Shown: one piece after another, positions 1 to 7,742 of the stretch | Layout of the letters: the number at the start of each line of letters is the position of its first letter | Position numbering within the stretch: position 1 is the stretch's first letter | Assembly (NCBI RefSeq): GCF_000747095.1 | Contig: NZ_JQGL01000131.1 | Location: 1 to 33,256 of the forward strand | Length of the DNA: 33,256 nucleotides | Reading direction: 5' to 3' | Source: Sulfuricurvum sp. MLSB | Lineage (GTDB): Bacteria; Campylobacterota; Campylobacteria; Campylobacterales; Sulfurimonadaceae | Made by a program: the position numbers and the translations under genes | The notes under the pieces: generated by a model | What the model was told of the DNA's origin: nothing | Seen by the model: only the letters and a program-made list of their open reading frames with translations | Databases searched by the model: none

Positions 1-668
1 AGCTGAATCCGGCGAACGTCGAGAACGGCGAGTTCGACCCCTTTGTTTTTGATGACGTCCAACATCCGATTGGCCACGATGGGATGCCCTTCGGTCGTAT
101 TCGTCCCCATCGCAATCATGTATTCGGTCTCATAGATGTCGTCAAACGGGTTGGTCGCTGCCCCTTCGCCGATCGTGGTTCGCATCCCTTTGAGCGACGG
201 AGAATGACAGACTCTGGCGCAGTTGTCGACATGGGGAGAGCCGACGACGTGGCGGGTGAAATGCTGAAACAGATAGGAACTCTCACAGCTGGTACGCGCT
301 CCGCCGATCGCGGCAAAAGAGTGCGGTCCGTGCTCACCGGTAATCGCTTTGAGCTTGCGCGCAACAAGTTCGTAGGCGCTCTCATAGCTTATCTCGTACC
401 ACTCCGTCCCGACGGGTTCGAGATAATCCATATCCAGATCGGCGAACAATGCCGCGTTTTTATTTAAAAACGATTTGCGCACCCGTGCGTTTCGCAGGCG
501 CTTGGCATGGGTCAGAAAGTCCCACCCCTGTTTTCCTTTGATGCAGAGCCTTCCTTGCGAAACGGTCCCTTCTTCTTTGGCAAAAATTTTCTGGATTTTG
601 TTATCTTCCACCTCAGCGGAAATATCACATCCTACACCGCAATAGGTACAAACGCTGTCGATGATCAT
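1..668 (-). CDS. Formate dehydrogenase catalytic (molybdopterin) subunit, Cys type, partial
   Basis: The reading frame is open from an ATG at 668 down to the window edge (about 222 residues, C-terminus missing). Residues C7, C10, C14 and C42 form the N-terminal [4Fe-4S] motif of the molybdopterin oxidoreductase family, followed by the conserved IKG. The motif ARVCHSPS (C154) matches the site where FdhF-type enzymes carry selenocysteine as molybdenum ligand; here it is an ordinary TGT Cys codon. Known role of the family: oxidation of formate to CO2 (or the reverse) at a bis-molybdopterin cofactor. No twin-arginine signal is visible, so a cytoplasmic enzyme is likely. An AGAGGG ribosome site lies about 8 bases upstream. 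It starts 26 bases after the SDR gene on the same strand and may be co-transcribed with it. Which FDH subtype, and with which partner subunits, cannot be seen here. Confidence 0.88.
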   Translation of the reverse strand, partial: MIIDSVCTYCGVGCDISAEVEDNKIQKIFAKEEGTVSQGRLCIKGKQGWDFLTHAKRLRNARVRKSFLNKNAALFADLDMDYLEPVGTEWYEISYESAYELVARKLKAITGEHGPHSFAAIGGARTSCESSYLFQHFTRHVVGSPHVDNCARVCHSPSLKGMRTTIGEGAATNPFDDIYETEYMIAMGTNTTEGHPIVANRMLDVIKNKGVELAVLDVRRIQ

Positions 669-694
669 AGAGATATTCCCTCTCAAGTTCGGGT

Positions 695-1447
695 TTACGT
701 ACCCTTTTTAAAATTGGTGAAGTTTACAATTTTGTCTCTTAAGGACTGCGGAAATAACGAGACAATTCGGATCATTAAGTAAAACCTAAAAGGGAAAGCA
801 TACCGTATTCTCTTTCGCTCGATCGCACCGGCGATGCAGGCGACTCCCGCTTCCGTCGTCAGCAAAAACGGCATTTTGAAACGGTTTTTCCGCGTCATCT
901 CCGAATCGATGAATCCCGGCATGATCGTCATAACCTTTATCCCGTGCAGCGAGAGCTGATGATGCAACCCTTCGGCGTAGGCGTTCAAAGCCCGTTTGGA
1001 ACTGCTGTAGGCGATCGAGGTCGGCATCGTCAAGAGTGATGCCAACGAGGAAATAAAGACCAATTCTCCGCTTCCCTGCGCAATTAGTTTAGGGATGATC
1101 GGCTCCAGTAACGCGTGAACGCTCAAAAAATTGGTTTTAAAAAGCTTCTCGAAATCTTCGAACGGCGTAACGCCTCCTGAATGACCGACCGAAACTCCGG
1201 CATTGAAGATGATGCGGCCGATATCGCCTTGCGCCAGCTCTTCCCCGATACGGCGCATCCGCCCGAAATCGGTTACGTCGGCGATCACGGTTTCGACCTC
1301 GGCCCCCTGCGCACGGCATCGCTCAGCGACGTCATTCAGCCGATCTTCCCGACGGGCCATCAATACGAGGCGTTGGGAAGGCGCTGCATAATGAAGGGCC
1401 ATCGCTTCACCTAATCCGCTGCTGGCACCTGTAATGATAATGCGCAT
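695..1447 (-). CDS. SDR family NAD(P)-dependent oxidoreductase
   Basis: A 250-residue classical short-chain dehydrogenase. The dinucleotide-binding motif TGASSGLG is at residues 6-13, NAG at 82-84, the catalytic Ser near 134, and the YxxxK pair is Y147/K151. These define an active Rossmann-fold oxidoreductase acting on an alcohol/ketone; the substrate cannot be read from the sequence. The arginines after the second beta strand (ARRE, 31-34) fit NADP preference, which is inference. The C-terminal about 45 residues are basic and hydrophobic, as in membrane-associated SDRs of this size. Start ATG at 1447 has a GGAG ribosome site 6 bases upstream. It is divergent from the S1-domain gene at 1487, sharing a 39-base promoter region, and lies just upstream of the formate dehydrogenase gene. 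Confidence 0.92.
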   Translation of the reverse strand: MRIIITGASSGLGEAMALHYAAPSQRLVLMARREDRLNDVAERCRAQGAEVETVIADVTDFGRMRRIGEELAQGDIGRIIFNAGVSVGHSGGVTPFEDFEKLFKTNFLSVHALLEPIIPKLIAQGSGELVFISSLASLLTMPTSIAYSSSKRALNAYAEGLHHQLSLHGIKVMTIMPGFIDSEMTRKNRFKMPFLLTTEAGVACIAGAIERKRIRYAFPFRFYLMIRIVSLFPQSLRDKIVNFTNFKKGT

Positions 1448-1473
1448 CCCGACTCCAAAAAGGTAAATATCGA

Positions 1474-1483
1474 TATAATTATA
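1474..1483. promoter_or_regulatory. Overlapping divergent -10 elements (palindrome TATAATTATA)
   Basis: TATAAT occurs on the plus strand at 1474-1479 and on the minus strand at 1478-1483, so one 10-base palindrome offers a perfect -10 to both flanking genes. No convincing -35 is seen for either direction. On the plus strand the -10 ends only 7 bases before the ATG at 1487, which would put the transcription start at or next to the start codon. Confidence 0.55.
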
Positions 1484-1486
1484 CCC

Positions 1487-2326
1487 ATGAACGAAACAAT
1501 AGCCATCGGGGAAATCAATACCCTCGTTATCGACCGCTCGACCGCTCCGGGATTATTTTTGCGCGCACTGGACGGAAGCGATATCCTGTTGCCGAATCAG
1601 TATGTCACCGAGGCGATGCACGTGGGCGATACGATCGACGTCTTCGTCTACACCGACAGCGAAGACCGTCCCGTCGCCACGACGCTGACACCCAAAGCCA
1701 AACTCGGTGAAATCGCTTTCGTCGAAGTAGTCGATACAACATCCATCGGAGCCTTCGTCGACTGGGGATTGCTCAAGGACCTGTTTGTCCCCAGAGCGCT
1801 TCAGAAACGTCCTTTTGCCGTCGGTGAAAAGCGGCTGATCCGCGTCATTCTCGACGAACAGACAGGCCGACTGGTCGGTACCGAAAAGATCACCGGCGGG
1901 CTGTTGCAGCCGCCCAGAGATTTTTATCCCAACACCCCGGTCACCTTTGTGATCATTGCCAAAACTCCCCTAGGGTACAAAGCGATCATTGACCATAAAT
2001 ACGAAGGCATGATCTACCATAACGAGATTTTCGAAGAGATCCGTGTAGGCCAGAGCAAAAGCGGGTTTGTTAAAATGCTTCGCCCAGACGGAAAGCTCGA
2101 TCTCTCTTTGCAGATGACGGGTAAAGCCAAGGCCGGAAATGCCGCAGACAAAATTTACACCATGCTCCAAGCCAACGGCGGTATGCTCCCTTACAACTAC
2201 AAGAGTGATCCGGAACTGATCCAGCAAACGTTCGGCCTGAGTAAAAAAAGTTTCAAAAGCGCCCTCACCCAGCTTAGCGAAAGCGGCAAAATCACAATCA
2301 AGGAGAATGGAATCTATGGGATTTAA
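1487..2326 (+). CDS. cvfB: S1 RNA-binding domain protein, CvfB family
   Basis: A 279-residue protein with the layout of CvfB/YitL: tandem S1-type OB folds followed by a C-terminal winged-helix-like segment. The N-terminal S1-like repeat covers about 1-65, the second about 70-130 (KLGEIAFVEVVDTTSIGAFV, then DLFVPR), and the third about 145-210 (GYKAIIDHKYEGMIYHNEIF). The last about 65 residues (SDPELIQQTFGLSKKSFKSA) resemble the winged helix that completes the fold. Family members bind RNA; in Staphylococcus CvfB affects virulence regulators, but the role in this lineage is unknown. There is no Shine-Dalgarno sequence before the ATG, and the -10 sits so close that a leaderless mRNA is likely. 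It overlaps the next small gene by 11 bases, suggesting translational coupling. Confidence 0.88.
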   Translation: MNETIAIGEINTLVIDRSTAPGLFLRALDGSDILLPNQYVTEAMHVGDTIDVFVYTDSEDRPVATTLTPKAKLGEIAFVEVVDTTSIGAFVDWGLLKDLFVPRALQKRPFAVGEKRLIRVILDEQTGRLVGTEKITGGLLQPPRDFYPNTPVTFVIIAKTPLGYKAIIDHKYEGMIYHNEIFEEIRVGQSKSGFVKMLRPDGKLDLSLQMTGKAKAGNAADKIYTMLQANGGMLPYNYKSDPELIQQTFGLSKKSFKSALTQLSESGKITIKENGIYGI

Positions 2327-2531
2327 ACCGCGAAAATCTCCGCAAGTCCGCCTAAGCACCCGCAACATCAGTTACGAAGAGGGCGGGAAAATCATTACCC
2401 TGCTCAGCATGAACCGCGAAACGATGGATATGGAAGTAAGCGTTCAGGAGGGAAACGAAACCAAAATCGTCACCGATTTTCCCTTCGCCCACCTTCCCAA
2501 AAAGATCAAGAAAGAGATCAACCCGCTATAA
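2316..2531 (+). CDS. Small conserved-looking protein coupled to CvfB
   Basis: A 71-residue basic protein of unrecognised family. The frame also has an ATG at 2307, but the AGGAG at 2301-2305 is only 1 base from that codon and 10 bases from the ATG at 2316, so 2316 is chosen (first residues MGFKPRKSP). No signal peptide, membrane helix or metal motif is visible. The composition (basic N-terminus, short beta-rich middle, basic KKIKKE near the end) would suit a small nucleic-acid or ribosome-associated protein, but that is only a guess. The start lies inside the cvfB stop region, so it is very likely co-translated with cvfB. Confidence 0.75.
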   Translation: MGFKPRKSPQVRLSTRNISYEEGGKIITLLSMNRETMDMEVSVQEGNETKIVTDFPFAHLPKKIKKEINPL

Positions 2532-2532
2532 T
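2527..2532 (+). promoter_or_regulatory. -10 element for ppnP overlapping the upstream stop codon
   Basis: A perfect TATAAT overlaps the TAA stop (2529-2531) of the preceding small gene and lies 27 bases before the ppnP ATG. This leaves a short leader holding the AAGGA ribosome site. No clear -35 is seen. Confidence 0.45.
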
Positions 2533-2559
2533 TGCGCCACTATTTTACAAAGGAAGTTT

Positions 2560-2874
2560 ATGTCTCAATTTGCCAACGTCACCGTCGATAAAAAAGCCAA
2601 TGTCTATTTCGACGGAAAAGTTACCAGCCGCACCGTCCGTTTCGACGACGGAAGCATCAAAACGCTCGGAATCATGCTGCCGGGTGAATATACCTTCAAT
2701 ACGGGCGACAAAGAGATTATGGAGATCATGAGCGGTGAGATGGATGTTCAACTCCCCGGCTCGGATGCCTGGATCAGCGTTACCGGCCCGCAAAGCTTTG
2801 AAGTTGCGGCGAACAGCGCATTCCACCTCAAAGTCAAAACCGTTTCAGACTACTGCTGCAGTTTCGTCAAATAA
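2560..2874 (+). CDS. ppnP: Pyrimidine/purine nucleoside phosphorylase PpnP (DUF1255)
   Basis: A 104-residue single-domain cupin matching the YaiE/PpnP family at full length. Diagnostic stretches are [11 protein letters not shown] near residues 17-27, [20 protein letters not shown] near 37-56, the LPG turn and the C-terminal [15 protein letters not shown]. The E. coli homologue phosphorolyses a broad range of nucleosides to base plus ribose-1-phosphate; the same activity is inferred here. An AAGGA ribosome site sits a few bases upstream of the ATG. Its stop codon is built into a bidirectional terminator shared with the convergent Sel1-repeat gene. The uracil phosphoribosyltransferase gene lies close by on the other strand, so two base-salvage genes are near neighbours but not in one operon. 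Confidence 0.93.
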   Translation: MSQFANVTVDKKANVYFDGKVTSRTVRFDDGSIKTLGIMLPGEYTFNTGDKEIMEIMSGEMDVQLPGSDAWISVTGPQSFEVAANSAFHLKVKTVSDYCCSFVK

Positions 2875-2901
2875 AGTGCCGCCTCTTTCGAGGCTGACTT
2901 T
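2873..2901. terminator. Bidirectional terminator between convergent genes
   Basis: An interrupted inverted repeat: AAAGT (2873-2877) pairs with ACTTT (2897-2901), and GCCTC (2881-2885) with GAGGC (2890-2894) around a TTTC loop (GAAA on the minus strand). The A-rich and T-rich flanks allow it to act in both directions. It overlaps the stop codons of both convergent genes. Confidence 0.65.
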
Positions 2902-3556
2902 ACTCTCTAATCCGGACATACTCCGCATCAATCCAACCGTCTTCATCAAATGAGCGCCATCCTTTTTTCGTGACTGTGCCGCTGATTTTGTAGCGTGATC
3001 CGCGCATGCTGACCGACGTCAAAACCATGTTGCTCTGATAACGTCGGCATTCGCCTTTGCCCGTGCATACCTGCGCTCCGTCTTTCGTCACCAACGTTGA
3101 GGGCGGTATCGGTCGGAGGGCATCATCATTCTCGGCCATCGCTTCAACCGGTGCGGCGACCTTTGCATCGTCGTGTTTTCCGTCAATGATTTCCAGCAAA
3201 AGTTTGCGTGCTTCCTTGTCTCCTTGCTTGGCCGCTTTTGACAGCCAAACCATCGCATTCTCCAGGTTTTTCTCCACTCCCCGTCCCGATGCGTACATCA
3301 ATGCCAGATTGTACTGCGCGTCCATATACCCCTGCTGCGCCGATTTTTCATACCACGAAACGGACTGCGCCTGGTTTCGCTCCACTCCGATACCCCGCTC
3401 GTACATCACTCCGACCTGGTATTGCGCCATCTGCTCACCGCGAAGGGCGCTCGTATAAACCTTCCAAAACGATTCCTGACTTCTTTGATCCCGAATCTCT
3501 GATGACATGCCGGCTGTAATAGCCAGCAACCATATAAACACTATCCTAAAATGCAT
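2900..3556 (-). CDS. Exported Sel1-repeat protein with C-terminal SH3-like domain
   Basis: The frame is open to 3691, but the upstream part overlaps upp. The ATG at 3556 has AAGAAGG 6 bases upstream and begins a clear signal peptide (MHFRIVFIWLLAITAGMSS), so 3556 is chosen, giving 218 residues. After the signal come two Sel1-like (TPR-type) repeats with the typical pattern AQYQVGVMYERGIGVERN and AQYNLALMYASGRGVEKN. A linker follows, and then a C-terminal bacterial SH3-like domain with an intact GW-type core (KKGWRSFDEDGWIDAEYVRI). Two Cys in the SH3 region could form a periplasmic disulfide. The architecture fits an envelope scaffold binding peptidoglycan or protein partners; the function is unknown. 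The gene begins 14 bases after the upp stop and is probably co-transcribed with it. Confidence 0.8.
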   Translation of the reverse strand: MHFRIVFIWLLAITAGMSSEIRDQRSQESFWKVYTSALRGEQMAQYQVGVMYERGIGVERNQAQSVSWYEKSAQQGYMDAQYNLALMYASGRGVEKNLENAMVWLSKAAKQGDKEARKLLLEIIDGKHDDAKVAAPVEAMAENDDALRPIPPSTLVTKDGAQVCTGKGECRRYQSNMVLTSVSMRGSRYKISGTVTKKGWRSFDEDGWIDAEYVRIRE

Positions 3557-3569
3557 CCGCATCCTTCTT

Positions 3570-4190
3570 TTAAAATGTATTATAGGCTCGATCGCCCGCA
3601 TCTCCCAAACCCGGGATAATGTATTTATTCTCATCCAACCCGCGATCAATCTGCGCGATGAAGATCTCAACGTCGCCGTAACGCTCCTCAATCTGCTTTA
3701 TCCCCTCCGGCGAACCGATGACATGCAGCGTCTTGATCGTTTTGGCCCCTTTTTGTTTGACGATATCTATCGCGTCGCACACAGAGCCTCCCGTCGCTAC
3801 CATCGTATCGACTACAATAACTGTTTTGCCGCTGCAATCTCCCGCCCGGTCATAATAGAGTTTGCTTTGATGCGTCTTTTCATCTCGTTTAATGCCCAAA
3901 AACCCCGATACGGCATTATTCACGGTTTCAATCACGGCTTCGTGCATCGGCAAAGCGGCCCGCAACACCGACACGACCATAATCGATGATTCGTCGATGC
4001 ATTCGACTTCCATCTCTCCTTGCCATGTCGCAATTTTTTTTGCTCTTGTCGGCATATCCTTGAGAGCTTCGTTCAACAAAAGTTTAGTTATTTCTTTGAT
4101 TGTGTGACGAAAAACGAATGACGGTACCGTAGCATCGCGAAGTGTATTGACAAGCGTCGTCAGCAAAGGAGATTGGGGGTTGGTACACAT
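3570..4190 (-). CDS. upp: Uracil phosphoribosyltransferase
   Basis: A full-length (206 aa) UPRTase, converting uracil and PRPP to UMP in pyrimidine salvage. The PRPP-binding loop VVDTMVATGGS lies at 127-137, and the uracil-binding C-terminal region with IIPGLGDAGDRAYNTF ends the protein as in the family. The start ATG at 4190 is consistent with the short N-terminus of family members. A TATAAT -10 lies at 4217-4222, separating it from the ribosomal operon, and the Sel1-repeat gene follows closely downstream. Confidence 0.97.
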   Translation of the reverse strand: MCTNPQSPLLTTLVNTLRDATVPSFVFRHTIKEITKLLLNEALKDMPTRAKKIATWQGEMEVECIDESSIMVVSVLRAALPMHEAVIETVNNAVSGFLGIKRDEKTHQSKLYYDRAGDCSGKTVIVVDTMVATGGSVCDAIDIVKQKGAKTIKTLHVIGSPEGIKQIEERYGDVEIFIAQIDRGLDENKYIIPGLGDAGDRAYNTF

Positions 4191-4216
4191 CGTTACTCTT
4201 TGTATTGATATGCGTA

Positions 4217-4222
4217 ATTATA
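4217..4222 (-). promoter_or_regulatory. -10 element upstream of upp
   Basis: A TATAAT hexamer on the minus strand, 27 bases before the upp start codon. The region 17 bases further upstream has no good -35 match, so strength is uncertain. Confidence 0.45.
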
Positions 4223-4238
4223 GTGAAATCGTGGAGAC

Positions 4239-4266
4239 AAACGCACCTGCACGGGGCAAGGCGTTT
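4239..4266 (-). terminator. Strong hairpin between infA and upp (candidate operon terminator)
   Basis: AAACGC (4239-4244) pairs with GCGTTT (4261-4266); inside it CTTGC pairs with GCAGG on the minus strand around a 5-base loop, giving about 11 base pairs with one bulged base. It begins at the infA stop, so it most simply ends the ribosomal operon. The minus-strand tract after it is only TTT, whereas on the plus strand it is followed by TTTTATTTG. Confidence 0.5.
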
Positions 4267-4484
4267 TATTTGTAGCGGTAAGTGATACGCCCTTTGTCCA
4301 AACTGTAAGGAGTCAGTTCGATTTTGACCGTATCCCCCGGGAGAATTTTGATGTAGTGCATCCGCATTTTACCTGCGATATGACACAAAATAACGTGCCC
4401 GTTTGGCAACTCCACACGAAACGTTGCGTTCGGTAGCGCCTCAATGATCTTTCCGTCTACTTCAATGACATCATCTTTTGCCAT
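4266..4484 (-). CDS. infA: Translation initiation factor IF-1
   Basis: 72 residues, the exact family length, a single S1-type OB fold. Typical IF-1 stretches are visible: the [15 protein letters not shown] segment, [17 protein letters not shown] and the basic end RITYRYK. IF-1 occupies the A site of the 30S subunit during initiation. It is the last gene of the operon here, 11 bases after map. In many bacteria infA continues into rpmJ-rpsM-rpsK-rpsD-rpoA-rplQ; in this window upp follows instead. Confidence 0.97.
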   Translation of the reverse strand: MAKDDVIEVDGKIIEALPNATFRVELPNGHVILCHIAGKMRMHYIKILPGDTVKIELTPYSLDKGRITYRYK

Positions 4485-4495
4485 ATTGATCCTTT

Positions 4496-5254
4496 TTACG
4501 CGATTGATAATATTTCAGCTCTACCGTTGATAACCGCAACCGTATGCTCATAATGAGAGCCTCTCAGCCCGTCCGTACTGACTACATCCCATCCATTGGC
4601 CAAAATCTTGGACGTTCCCTCTTTGTGACAGATCATCGGTTCGATGCAAAAGACCATTCCGTTTTTGATCTTCGGTCCCGCTTTTGCGTTAGGTCCGTCC
4701 AGATAATTGGGTATTTCAGGTTCTTCATGGGGTTTTTTCCCGATTCCGTGACCGCAAAATCCCCGCAAAGGGACAAAACCGCGCTCAAGGATGAATTTTT
4801 CGATCTCTTGCGAGAGTTCTTTAAACCGCATCCCGTCTTTGATAATCTCAATCGCATGGTAAAGAGAATCTTTAGCGCACGCGATGAGCGCTTCGTCTTC
4901 TTTGCTGATCGTGCCGACACCGACCGAAACGGCCCCGTCCCCGAAATACCCCCCTTTTTTGGTTCCGACGTCAAAACCGACGATATCCCCTTCTTTGAGG
5001 GCATAATCGGTGGGTATCCCGTGAATAATCACTTCGTTGACAGAGATGCAGACGGCATTGGGGAAGCCGTAAAGCCCTTTGAAAGAGGGGATGGCGCCTT
5101 GACTTCGGATGTACTCTTCCGCCATGGCATCCAGTTCTTTCAAGGTGACTCCGGGCTTAGTGTGTTGAGCCAAAAGTTCTAGAGTTGCACCGACGATTTG
5201 ATTCGCCGCACGCAATTTTATGATTTCATCGTTTTTTCGTAGCGCAATCGCCAT
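4496..5254 (-). CDS. map: Methionine aminopeptidase, type I
   Basis: 252 residues, the size of type Ia enzymes. It removes the initiator methionine co-translationally. The dimetal ligands are in place: D95, D106, H169, E205 and E236, with the substrate-binding H79. No N-terminal zinc-finger extension is present. The start is 2 bases after the secY stop, so it is translated from the operon mRNA; this secY-map pairing is common in bacteria. Confidence 0.97.
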   Translation of the reverse strand: MAIALRKNDEIIKLRAANQIVGATLELLAQHTKPGVTLKELDAMAEEYIRSQGAIPSFKGLYGFPNAVCISVNEVIIHGIPTDYALKEGDIVGFDVGTKKGGYFGDGAVSVGVGTISKEDEALIACAKDSLYHAIEIIKDGMRFKELSQEIEKFILERGFVPLRGFCGHGIGKKPHEEPEIPNYLDGPNAKAGPKIKNGMVFCIEPMICHKEGTSKILANGWDVVSTDGLRGSHYEHTVAVINGRAEILSIA

Positions 5255-5256
5255 TT

Positions 5257-6519
5257 TTACAGGCCAACCGCGCTAAGAGTTTGATATTTGCTCATGTAAA
5301 CCTGCGCTTCGATACGACGCATCGTATCCAAAGCAACCTGCACGACGATCAAAACGGCCGTTCCTCCGAAGAAGAACGGAACCCCGGCCCCTTTGAGAAT
5401 AACCCATGGCAATGTTGCCACAAGCCCAAGGTAAATCGCACCCGTAAAGGTGAGGCGGCCGGCTGTCTCGTTCAAAAAGTCTTTGGTCGATTCGCCCGGA
5501 CGCACACCGGGGATAAAGCCGCCTTGACGTTTGAGGTTGTCGGAGATGTCTTTTGCGTTGAATACGATTGACGCATAGAAAAACGCGAAGAAAACGACAA
5601 ACAAAAACTGCAGCAGGTTAAAGAAATACCCGTTCGGATTCAAAGCATCAGCTACGCCCTGAACATACGGATTGGTACTTGAAGAAAGCACCGTCATCGG
5701 GAACATCAAGATGGCCGATGCGAAAATGACCGGGATTACCCCTGAAAGATTCACTTTGACCGGAATGTAGTTCATAACCCGTTTGTTCTGGTTTTGAAGC
5801 ATCGTCTTTTTGGCGTAGGTAACCGGAATACGGCGTTCCCCCAGCTCAACATAGATAATGACCAAAACGGTAGCAATAATCAGCGCGATAACCAACAGCA
5901 ATGTCAGGAAGCTCATCGCCCCCGTATTCACCATCGTTATCGACTGAGAAATTCCGCTAGGAATAGCCGAAACGATACCCGCGAAGATGATCAAAGAAAC
6001 ACCGTTTCCGATTCCGCTTTGGGTAATCTGCTCACCGATCCACATCAGCAGCATCGTACCCGCCAGCATTGAAACCGTCGCAAGAATCATAAACGTAGTA
6101 TGGTCAACCAATACTGCGCTGCTGCCGTCTTTGCCCGTCATGCTTTGCAAACCGATGCTGACACCGATCGCCTGAACAATCGTAATCGCAATCGTCGCAT
6201 AACGGATAATCTGCATGTATTTCACCATACCGTCACGCTCTTTTTTCATTTGAGCAAGGTTAGGGAAAGTCGCAGCCAACAGTTCCATGATAATTGAAGC
6301 GGTGATGTAAGGCATGATGCCAAGAGAGATGATCGAGAGGCGTTCTACGGCATTTCCGCTGAACATATTAAACAGACCCAGTGCATCTGCTGCGTGATCG
6401 TCAAAAAACGACGCAATGACCGCTGTGTCAACACCCGGTACCGGCACGTATGCCAGCAACCGGAAGATGAAGAGAAAACCGATCGTAATTAAGATCTTGT
6501 TTACAAGCTGTTGGTTCAT
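5257..6519 (-). CDS. secY: Protein translocase subunit SecY
   Basis: 420 residues with about ten hydrophobic transmembrane segments, the channel of the SecYEG translocon in the inner membrane. Recognisable parts include the N-terminal ILITIGFLFIFRLLAYVPVPG, the plug region after it (LFNMFSGNA), the cytoplasmic loop ELGERRIPVTYAKK and the later loop GGFIPGVRPGEST. The start codon overlaps the rplO stop by one base. SecE and SecG are not in the window. Confidence 0.98.
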   Translation of the reverse strand: MNQQLVNKILITIGFLFIFRLLAYVPVPGVDTAVIASFFDDHAADALGLFNMFSGNAVERLSIISLGIMPYITASIIMELLAATFPNLAQMKKERDGMVKYMQIIRYATIAITIVQAIGVSIGLQSMTGKDGSSAVLVDHTTFMILATVSMLAGTMLLMWIGEQITQSGIGNGVSLIIFAGIVSAIPSGISQSITMVNTGAMSFLTLLLVIALIIATVLVIIYVELGERRIPVTYAKKTMLQNQNKRVMNYIPVKVNLSGVIPVIFASAILMFPMTVLSSSTNPYVQGVADALNPNGYFFNLLQFLFVVFFAFFYASIVFNAKDISDNLKRQGGFIPGVRPGESTKDFLNETAGRLTFTGAIYLGLVATLPWVILKGAGVPFFFGGTAVLIVVQVALDTMRRIEAQVYMSKYQTLSAVGL

Positions 6520-6917
6520 TATTTACCAGTTGTTGTAACGTTTTCGTCTTTAATTTTAGATGCCAGATCTTTAGCGCTTGCACCGACAAGTTTAACGCTA
6601 ACGACCGATTTTTTCATACGGTGTACACTACGGATTGTTTCCATTGTAATCTCGGCAAGAGCAGCTACTTCTTTCACTTTCTCTACATTGATAACGTATG
6701 GTTTAACAACTTGTGATGTAAAACCGATTTTTGGCAAACGGCGAGCAAGTGGCTGTTGTCCACCCTCGAAGTTACGCTTTTCATTGTAACCTTTACGCGC
6801 TTTTTGACCTTTGTGCCCTTTACCGGCAGTTTTACCGGTTCCGCTGCCTTGGCCGCGTCCGATACGTTTTTTGCTGTGGGTTGAACCCGCAGCAGGTGTA
6901 AGATTTTCGAGTGCCAT
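6519..6917 (-). CDS. rplO: 50S ribosomal protein L15
   Basis: 132 residues with the hallmark glycine/basic N-terminal tail ([20 protein letters not shown]) that threads into 23S rRNA and a globular C-terminal domain; slightly shorter than the E. coli protein. It lies 3 bases after rpsE. In most bacteria rpmD (L30) sits between these two genes; here there is no room for it. It is coupled to secY by a one-base stop/start overlap. Confidence 0.97.
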   Translation of the reverse strand: MALENLTPAAGSTHSKKRIGRGQGSGTGKTAGKGHKGQKARKGYNEKRNFEGGQQPLARRLPKIGFTSQVVKPYVINVEKVKEVAALAEITMETIRSVHRMKKSVVSVKLVGASAKDLASKIKDENVTTTGK

Positions 6918-6920
6918 TAC

Positions 6921-7364
6921 TTACCCTTTAATACGTGAAAGTGCGTCAATTGTCGCACGAACCACGGTGTTTGGATTGTTTGAACCCAAAGACTTCGTAA
7001 GAATGTCCTGGATCCCTGCAAGCTCGAGTACCGGACGAGTAGCGCCACCGGCGATAACCCCTGTACCTTCAGATGCCGGTTTAAGCAAAATACGGCTTGC
7101 ATTGTATTTGACTTCGATATCGTGAGCGATAGTAGTCCCTTTGATCTTGACTTCCGTCAGATTTTTGAACGCTTCATCTACTGCTTTACGAATCGCATCG
7201 GGAACCTCTTTCGCTTTACCCACACCGTAGCCGACAGTCCCTTTTTTGTTACCGACAACCACAAGAGCAGTAAAACGGAAACGACGTCCACCTTTTACAA
7301 CTTTTGTTACACGACCGATGTTTACGATCGATTCTTCAAATTCTTCTCTATTAATCGGATTCAT
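6921..7364 (-). CDS. rpsE: 30S ribosomal protein S5
   Basis: 147 residues; the N-terminal double-stranded RNA-binding-like domain carries [20 protein letters not shown] and the C-terminal domain carries the conserved [20 protein letters not shown]5 lies near the mRNA entry site and helps decoding accuracy. It lacks most of the N-terminal extension of the E. coli protein, as expected for a shorter form. It sits 10 bases after rplR and directly before rplO, with rpmD absent. Confidence 0.97.
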   Translation of the reverse strand: MNPINREEFEESIVNIGRVTKVVKGGRRFRFTALVVVGNKKGTVGYGVGKAKEVPDAIRKAVDEAFKNLTEVKIKGTTIAHDIEVKYNASRILLKPASEGTGVIAGGATRPVLELAGIQDILTKSLGSNNPNTVVRATIDALSRIKG

Positions 7365-7374
7365 CGATCAGCCC

Positions 7375-7731
7375 TTAAAACTTGATTTCATTTGCACGAA
7401 GTGAATCGGCAAACGCTTTTACAACACCGTGGTACAAGAAACCGTTACGGTCGAACGTAATCTCGTTAATTCCGGCATCTTTGAGGGTTTTAGCAAACGC
7501 TGCAGCTGCTTTTTCAGCACCTTCTTTGTTTGCGCGAAGACCCAAAGTTTTTGAATGTACGCTCGCAAGCGTTACACCCTGCTCATCGTTGATCGCTTGT
7601 GCGCTGATGTAGCGGTTAGAGCGGAATACGGAAACACGTGGAAGTGCTGCGCATCCTGCGATTTTAGAGCGGATACGGCGTTTACGCTGAATGCGTTTTG
7701 CCGATTTGATTTTAAGTATTTTACCTGTCAT
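7375..7731 (-). CDS. rplR: 50S ribosomal protein L18
   Basis: 118 residues, typical length, a 5S rRNA-binding protein of the central protuberance. The basic N-terminus (KRIQRKRRIRSKIAG) and the SVFRSNRYISAQAINDE strand region are characteristic, as is the C-terminal FDRNGFLYHGVVKAFADSLR. It is placed between rplF and rpsE in standard spc order with short spacers. Confidence 0.97.
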   Translation of the reverse strand: MTGKILKIKSAKRIQRKRRIRSKIAGCAALPRVSVFRSNRYISAQAINDEQGVTLASVHSKTLGLRANKEGAEKAAAAFAKTLKDAGINEITFDRNGFLYHGVVKAFADSLRANEIKF

Positions 7732-7742
7732 TTCATCGCCCC

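Noticed and set aside
84-467. Plus-strand ORF of 127 codons near the left edge
   Set aside because: It is antisense to the formate dehydrogenase frame, whose motifs are unmistakable, and its translation has no recognisable features.
3557-3691. N-terminal extension of the Sel1-repeat protein
   Set aside because: It would overlap upp and place 45 basic residues before a clear signal peptide; the ATG at 3556 has a better ribosome site.
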